64,000 nucleotides of DNA from positions 2,418,001-2,482,000 of the forward strand of contig OY744467.1 in assembly GCA_963556145.1 (NCBI GenBank), given 5' to 3'. Source of the stretch: Hygrocybe punicea. Its lineage: Eukaryota > Basidiomycota > Agaricomycetes > Agaricales > Hygrophoraceae. A program made the translations under genes and the position numbers. The notes under the pieces were generated by a model that did not search any database, was not told the origin of the DNA, and saw only the letters and a program-made list of their open reading frames with translations. Position 1 is the stretch's first letter. Every line of letters starts with the position of its first letter. Below are positions 57,807 to 64,000 of the stretch, in pieces.

Positions 57807-60207
57807 CTAAAATTCGAAACCCTCCTTGCGGAACACCTCCAAGCTAGTCCGAGCCTCGTAATTCGCCATATTCGCAAGGTCGGGACGATCCTATTTGAGT
57901 GTAGCTTGATCAACAAAAAGGTTTGAGGTGAGTACTTACCATAGACAGAAAAGCGCGCCGGAGGGTAACCCAGAGCTGTCCGCTCGAACCTCCACCATTT
58001 GACTCTTGCATGGCCAAAGCACTCAGAAAATGCTCAGCAGCTTCCTTGTGAGCACCAATGTTTAAACCTTCAGAATGAAATACCAGTGACGGTCTTGCCG
58101 TTGACGCTGACGCAATACGTACATGCTACGCCCACATTATAGATTGCGCGGGTGTACGTCGGTCGTAGTTGAAGCGCCTCCCGGTAGGCACCCAGAGCTT
58201 CCTCGGGCTTACTCCCATTGGAAAGTGAAGACCCGAGTCTGTTCCATAAGAGATAATCCTGAGCATGGAAAGGAGTAGAGTTAGACATGTACATTGGACT
58301 CATGCAAAAAAACATCACATTGGGCCGCATAGTGAGTGCGCTTTGGAAACAATCTTTTGCAAGATCATACTCCCCATTGGTGTAGAAAAGTATGCCGAGA
58401 CCAACTTGGACATCCGGGTCCAATAATCCTTCGCTGTGCTGCTGACGAGCCAGGTTGAGGAATGCATCGGTGACTCGGGTGTGAGTGTCCCAGGAGGTAT
58501 TCATGGGAACTGCTTTCATGGTATCCTCAGGGATTGGGTGTGAAGGGAATTGCGCTCTTATCCACCGTAAAAGCATGATATGAGAGGCTCGATCGAATGA
58601 TTCGTTCGTATAAGATATAGCCAGAGACTGACAACATCACAGCAAAAGTCTGGAAAGAACGATGATCACTCACCAACATGCCGGTACCAGCAGCACCGGC
58701 TGCCTCCGCTCTTCGGACACCCTCAACGAGTGCCCGCATGCCCGCATCCTCGCGTTCATCCATGGTTTTGGTCTCTCCTAGTAAAATCCAGGCTTCGTAT
58801 CCACCTTCCCCAAGTTCCCCCTTTTGAATGGCCGCCTCCAATAACAGAGCGGCTTCCGATAAGGACCCATTTTGTGCCAATAGAGCCTTTGCCTCGTTGA
58901 GCGCCGAGCGGGTCGAGGTCGAGGGTCCCAAATATTTGTTATCTTGTTCTTTGGCGGCTCAGGAATTTGAATTCAAGAGAAGGAGAAACAGTACCGAATA
59001 GATATTCGCCAAGGATGGGCAATCCATCATTACCAAATTGCACCCCTTGCCTATGTCCGTCTTCCTGGAAATCGCCTATGCCGCCTGCCCATGCCTGCTG
59101 CATGGAATCGCCGTATTCATATTCAAGTTCGTCTCGCTGAGCATTCATCAACTGATTAAAATCGGCTTCCCATTTAGCAAGGTCTTCCTGCGGCGATGGA
59201 GTACCTGGATTCAGTCTATCCTCGTGTAAGCTACGTCAGTTTCACCTAAGCAAATAGCACCAACATTAACGCACCTTGAGATATTGACACTTTGATCCGC
59301 AACACCATCATCTTCTGTTTCCAATGTGAGGTTTCTGAGGGCTTCTTGAGTATCCGTAACATCATTTTCAACTTCCGCAATTCTGGGGGTTTCAAGTTGA
59401 GCCGGAGAAAGCGATGCCGTCACCTGTGCGAACGCTGCCTCGAATTCAGCGTCCCTCCTTTTTTCTTTCCCCTTTGGTTGGTCAGAAGACGTAGTGCGAC
59501 TGCCTTGATACAAATTATGACCTATATTCATGCCGTACATCGTAATTGGCATTGTGTTGCGATAGATGCTACCCGATGAGAGATAGGGAGATCTTTGTTG
59601 AACTGTCCACAGTTATTAGCTGGTATAACGGATCAGAAATGAGAACGAACATCCCGTCTGGTTAACTACGTTGTGTTGCCCTGCAGATGATAGAGATGCA
59701 CCCTCAAATTCAGCAGCCCAAGCAGCTTTCGTCTCAGGATGGTCAAAAGCGCGGATACGATCTTGCTGTTCGATAGACCATGCTTCCCTTATGATGTCAT
59801 TCATCTCAGCCTTGCGAGCAGCTACGTCGGCTGGGGGCAGGTGATAGGGTAACGCCAGGGGAGGCCCTTGCCCTGAACTCCGAGCGCTCCCTTCGAAGAA
59901 CTGACGAGCCAGAGCGAGATCTGTTTCATCTGCTGCAGAAGGTATTCCAGGAAGTGAATGAAGCTGCGCAACACAAGGAATTAGTATCGATGGTCGAGAG
60001 TCTGTCCCATTCATACCCACTCGAGCGGACGATGGCTCAGCTATTCTATCCTAAACAAAAAGTTGAGAAACCCTCATTGGGGACTGTAGAGATGAGTCAA
60101 CCGACCCGCTGTAGACTGCGATCTCCCTCGCTGTGCTTGAGTACTTGTGACAGTGGGTTGGAGGTTGCAGCACACTCGGCACCAGAAATAAGACCCCGGA
60201 AAGACAT
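57807..60207 (-). CDS. PEX5: Peroxisomal targeting signal 1 receptor
   Basis: Start MSFRGLISGAECAATSNPL (ATG 60205-60207), containing the conserved N-terminal cysteine that is mono-ubiquitinated for receptor recycling. Spliced exons give IAEPSSARVG, LPGIPSAADETDLALARQFF, and the WxxxF pentapeptides WAAEF (about 59730) and WEADF (about 59170) that bind Pex14/Pex13. The C-terminal half is the TPR domain that reads SKL-type signals: AWILLGETKTMDEREDAGMR, VQVGLGILFYTNGEYDLAKD, YLLWNRLGSSLSNGSKPEEA, LQLRPTYTRAIYNVGVACLN (last residues joined by splicing), HKEAAEHFLSAL, ending EGFEF at 57807. It shuttles folded enzymes from cytosol into peroxisomes. Confidence 0.93.
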
Positions 60208-60357
60208 ATAGGCAGGCACTCGAAAATAATGGGATCTGGGGGTTTATAAAGTTGGCGAGTGGAGTTTTCGCTTGGAGTCACGCGGCTTTGCAATAGTATC
60301 ACAAGCTTGTGGCATTTCGAACGGTATAATCGAGAACAACATGAATCCTATATATCT

Positions 60358-63300
60358 TCAAACCCCCCATCGCCATGGACTTCGTTCAGATCCTGCCTGT
60401 CGAGCGAGGCCCTCGAAATTCATTGCTCGAGTGTTGGTAGACTCCAGGTGATGATCGGATCCCCCAATGACCGCCCCGCACTCATTGCAAAGTGACCGTT
60501 CCATCGCCCCACCGCACTAATTTGGATCAGTATCACATCTCATCATTTAGTCTTGAAGGACCCACATTATCGATCACGAAGGGGTGCCCATTTGGACAGT
60601 TGTAGAAATGGCCTGTATGTGCTGTTCTCCCAATCAGGATAATCAGAAAGTCATTTGCAATACGGGACTCACAAAAGTTGAATGATTTAACGATGGCCAT
60701 CTGCTCCTCCAGGGAGACTGGTTCGTAAAACGTGTTCATACGGAGAGTACGCTCAATCTCTCGCCACTCGTTAATAATTGTTTCAGTGGTTGCGGTAAAG
60801 TTATTGGTGAGCCAGGTTTCTTCTTCTGGCGTGCACATGATTGCGTGATGGTCCCGCACAGTCGTTTGTGCATGCAATATCGCATCATTCATCTTTTGAG
60901 AAGCGAGGTTCACCATGTTGTTCCGTTCTTCCTTCATGGCCCCACTTCTTTGTAACATTTCGATGTTGTAACGGAATCGTTCAAGCTCAGCTCGCATGAT
61001 GAAAAGGGAGGACTGAGTCATTTGACGACGGGATTCTGATTTCTCGGCGGTTTCAAATGCGATCTGTGCATCTTGAACGCAGGTGTCAATTAAGAATAAG
61101 CCGAATGTTGCCCAACTTCGAAGCTGATCTGGTGTATAGGTCGCGGCTGTACCGTCCGCGGCCTTCAGCCAGGTCTGAGCAAGGTCGGTGAGCGTAAATC
61201 GGATCCTGAGTGTCAACCACAGCGCTTCCACCAGGTATTTCTTGTCGGCGCGTGGTTGAGGTTGTCCGACTGTCATTCTGGCCATTCGCATCGCGTGTTC
61301 TGTCGGTCGTCTCGGAGCATGGGCAGGATCTGATACCGAACGGTCCATTTCCTGTTGATATAGACACGAAAATGCTGCCTCCCACGCGTTGATATGCGCT
61401 GATCGCGTTGTTGCGATAATACCAGCCTGGCGGTAGGAGTCAACCAGCACTTTGACAGCCTTTTTCCATGCTGTGACGATGGCAGGCGAGATGTCATGAA
61501 ATTTCTGGTTTCCAGGGTCGAGCAATTCTACGGGAATAGGCATATCGCGCTTTTGTTTGAAAATAGCGGCTCGCTGTTTGGCGCGTGATTTTTGCGCCTT
61601 TGGAGTTGGTAGAACGGAGGCAGCATTGATGGTGGTGGCATCCCTAACCAATAAAGCTTTTGCTTCCGGTTTCGAAAATGATTCGACGGACTCGCACACT
61701 TTGCCAAGCGATCGCGACATGCGAGAAATGACATTCCATTCTAGGATGTCCAGGTCTGCACGCTTGAAGATGCGACCATAACGTGGTGATGTGATGGCAG
61801 CACGGCAGGTTGGACAGACCGGGGGCTTCTGGAAGCTGTGAGGAGGAGTTTTGAGCCCTACCCATCTCCCATCTCCTTCCTCTCTGTCGTAATATTCTTT
61901 CATTCCACAATGCCCGTCGAGAGTTTCTACCGTGAACACGTGTTCGCAGCTGGGAATCCTAATAAGAAGTTCATCCAAAGTCTCGCCTTCCAAAGCCACC
62001 TCCCCGAGCGTTCGTTGCATCACAAGATCGGCCACTCGCAACTTGACATCTGCAGGCGCGCAAACAGGGCAGACTTGAATGGAACAATCTTCTCCACAAA
62101 CTGTGAAAATAAGATTAGACAGTACTCCTATCAGATAGACTCGTGAAAGCATACCTGATGGACACCTATGACCGCACTCCATGACTTTGTCACAACGTCT
62201 GTCGCAGGGTAAACGTGCGCATATCTGGAATGATATGGTCAAAGATGGGAGATCAAATGTGAGAGAATGAAATCTAACCGAGCCGCATGGCACCGGGCAA
62301 GTAAGATGAGCACACTTCCTGAATCAAGAACAAGAGTCAGCAAATGTCTTGAATAGTCAGAACGAACCCACCAGGTACACGATTCTTGGCAAGGAGCGCA
62401 GGGCGTCGAGCAATAATTTTTGCATCGCGTGTGAGAGCATTGCTGACGACAAGATTCTTTGCACACCGTTGTGCGCTGATGTTGTTGCGAACATGGTTCT
62501 TGACATGGATGTTCGCAAAAAAGAGTTTTCTGACATGAATGCCCACGGTGCTTTCGGAGCTGTGAATCTTCAGCCTGGTTATCATTGAACTCTTGACACT
62601 CGTGGCATCGAGAGTTACAGTCTCGACCACAGCAGGCCATGATACCGCCACAAGGGGCACGGCAAGAGTACAGGGAAGGATCTGCAGAGCATTTCAATTC
62701 GGCGGTGTGTTCGCAATTCGGGAGATGTTTTGTCAACAACTGTCCACAAGGAACATCTTCAAGATTATCCAAGAGGTGGCTGTAATACATCGTTATGTTA
62801 AACAAGGCTTTGCATTTGACCCATCGTGTCACTCACCACAGGACAGAAAATGCAATGTGTCCACAAGGAAGTTCGACTTCCGGGGTGGGAAACTGGCAAT
62901 CACCGCATGAGTCTGCACATTGCTTGTTACAAGGATGGCCTCTCGAACAAAGTCTCCCACAAGACCGAACACAAGTTACTGTGAGATGGTTTGGGTCGTC
63001 GGGATGGCACTGTAAGTGTAAATGTTCAGTGAACGCAAAGCAATCGAGAATGAATCTACTTTATATGGACAAATGTGGCCGCATTTGAGTTTCGCGTCGC
63101 AAGGCTTCAAGCATCCCCCTTTAAAATAATTGAATCCTAAGGAATTCTAAGCAAAGATGTGGCGGCTCACCATCTGGGGCAATTCTAGGGAGCACGCCGG
63201 GCTTCGAAACATATTCAATTACATTGGGGTGCCGATGGCATGCTATTGGGAAGGCATCCCCGACAGCATGCTCCCGCTCCAATTCATCAATGATCGATCG

Positions 63301-64000
63301 CCACATATGACTCCGCGATGCTAGATTCAAGGAATTTCCCAGAATAAAGAGACCTTCCTTTGCGCGAGACAAAGCAACTATATATCATCATTTTAGAGTA
63401 CGTGAAGGTCAAGAACACCGAAATCACGTGCCATTTGTGCGATTCTCGGACTGATTTCCATTCGAAAGATCACATTAGTAAAGCTCATGCCAATCGCAAA
63501 CTATTTGTGTTCACCTTCAAGAAACCTATATTCGCTCGGCTAGCGGCGGAATGACCCAATAGTGCTGCGTCATCGTCTGACGTGCCCGAGTTTCTCACGA
63601 GTGAAAGGATAACAATCTTAATAATCAATAATTGAAAGACATAACACCCTTCTGATCGGTGAAATACCTTTGCTTCCTCTCCTTGATAGTTATCAACCGT
63701 GCGTAGTCGTACCTGAGTTCAGTAACAATAACATGAGCGAGGTAGTAAGCCGACATGGATGATAATTACCCGTCTTGTAACCTTGATGCGCTCAACTCCT
63801 ACAAGAATATTTTGATCTTTGCTCTCCTCGCCTTCCTGGTCCTCAAGAGCCATTTGATCACGCTCGTCTATGACTACAGCAACTTCATTGGATAAGGCAT
63901 CGCGGACTTTTGCGAGTTGTCCGAGATAAGCACACAAAACGACAATGTCGCCATCTTGGGAATAACACCCTTGGCTGAATAACCAAATGTCAGAATGGTG
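60358..64000 (-). CDS. ZNFX1: ZNFX1-type SF1 helicase with NFX1 and RZ zinc fingers (partial, runs off right edge)
   Basis: The 5' part lies beyond 64000. From the right: the helicase C-terminal region (QLAKVRDALSNEVAVVI, VRLRTVDNYQGEEAKV near 63700 and VGLSRAKEGLFILGN near 63350, SF1 motifs V-VI). Then a cysteine/histidine-rich stretch of NFX1-type fingers (KCGHICPYKCHPDD, CADSCGDCQFPTPEVELPCGH, CEHPCQEPC, CKESCRQQC, about 63060-62160). A helical region of about 450 residues follows in one long exon. The end is an RZ-type zinc finger: HFYNCPNGHPFVIDN joined over an intron (about 60510-60565) to CGGAMERSLCNEC and IGGSDHHL; stop 60358. Homologues are S. pombe Hrr1 (RNAi), animal ZNFX1 (small-RNA inheritance, dsRNA sensing); a role in RNA silencing is the likely one. 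Confidence 0.88.

Overview
This window looks like nuclear chromosomal DNA of a filamentous basidiomycete (Agaricomycetes). The genes are dense, 4 to 10 bp short of touching nothing but often only 70-200 bp apart, and are cut by many small introns of about 48-60 nt with GT..AG ends. Several products belong to families I know mainly from mushrooms and relatives: the long AlkB-like dioxygenase with cysteine clusters, single-pass surface proteins with a galactose-binding-like ectodomain, the DUF7727 membrane protein and a fused Met8/Met1 siroheme enzyme. I see no rRNA, convincing tRNA, CRISPR array or complete transposon. Twenty-five genes plus one probable broken gene are supported; exon joins were worked out by hand from reading frames and splice sites.

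Left third (1-20.6 kb). After about 1 kb without a gene (holding a small 14-bp inverted-repeat structure) come a single-pass surface protein (981-2390, -), a PH-domain/coiled-coil protein (3403-6768, +), the AlkB-like dioxygenase (7190-11772, -), then a minus-strand row of housekeeping genes: ATP synthase delta (ATP16), glutamate-cysteine ligase (GSH1), autophagy Atg6/Beclin and SRP14. SRP14 shares a 110-bp divergent promoter region with the siroheme synthase/uroporphyrinogen methyltransferase.

Middle (20.6-40.1 kb). DNA polymerase kappa with a C2HC zinc finger (21563-24489, +) converges on a minus-strand group: RraA-like protein, Ap4A phosphorylase and DUF7727 membrane protein. Next is a second surface protein whose ectodomain stalk is encoded by an 18-bp minisatellite. 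After a 1.3-kb stretch that I cannot assign comes a large protein ending in a HicA-like domain. A divergent pair follows: an Mmc1-like mitochondrial protein and a multi-pass membrane protein fused to a FemAB/GNAT-fold transferase. Both have strikingly pyrimidine-rich coding strands.

Right third (40.1-64 kb). SPT23/MGA2-type membrane-bound transcription factor, Nup50/Nup2 nucleoporin, Gyp1 Rab-GAP, a Rec114-like candidate meiotic protein, a GH18 chitinase, a VanZ-like membrane protein, a decayed small membrane-protein gene, a dihydroxyacid dehydratase, the PEX5 receptor and a ZNFX1-type helicase (SF1 helicase, NFX1 fingers, RZ finger) that runs off the right edge.

The genes do not form one pathway. 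The nearest thing to functional linkage is thiol/sulfur metabolism (GSH1 and siroheme synthase, about 3 kb apart). No obvious novel multi-gene system is visible. The most unusual items are the HicA-tailed protein, the TM-FemAB/GNAT fusion, the Rec114 candidate, the ZNFX1 homologue and the minisatellite-encoded stalk.
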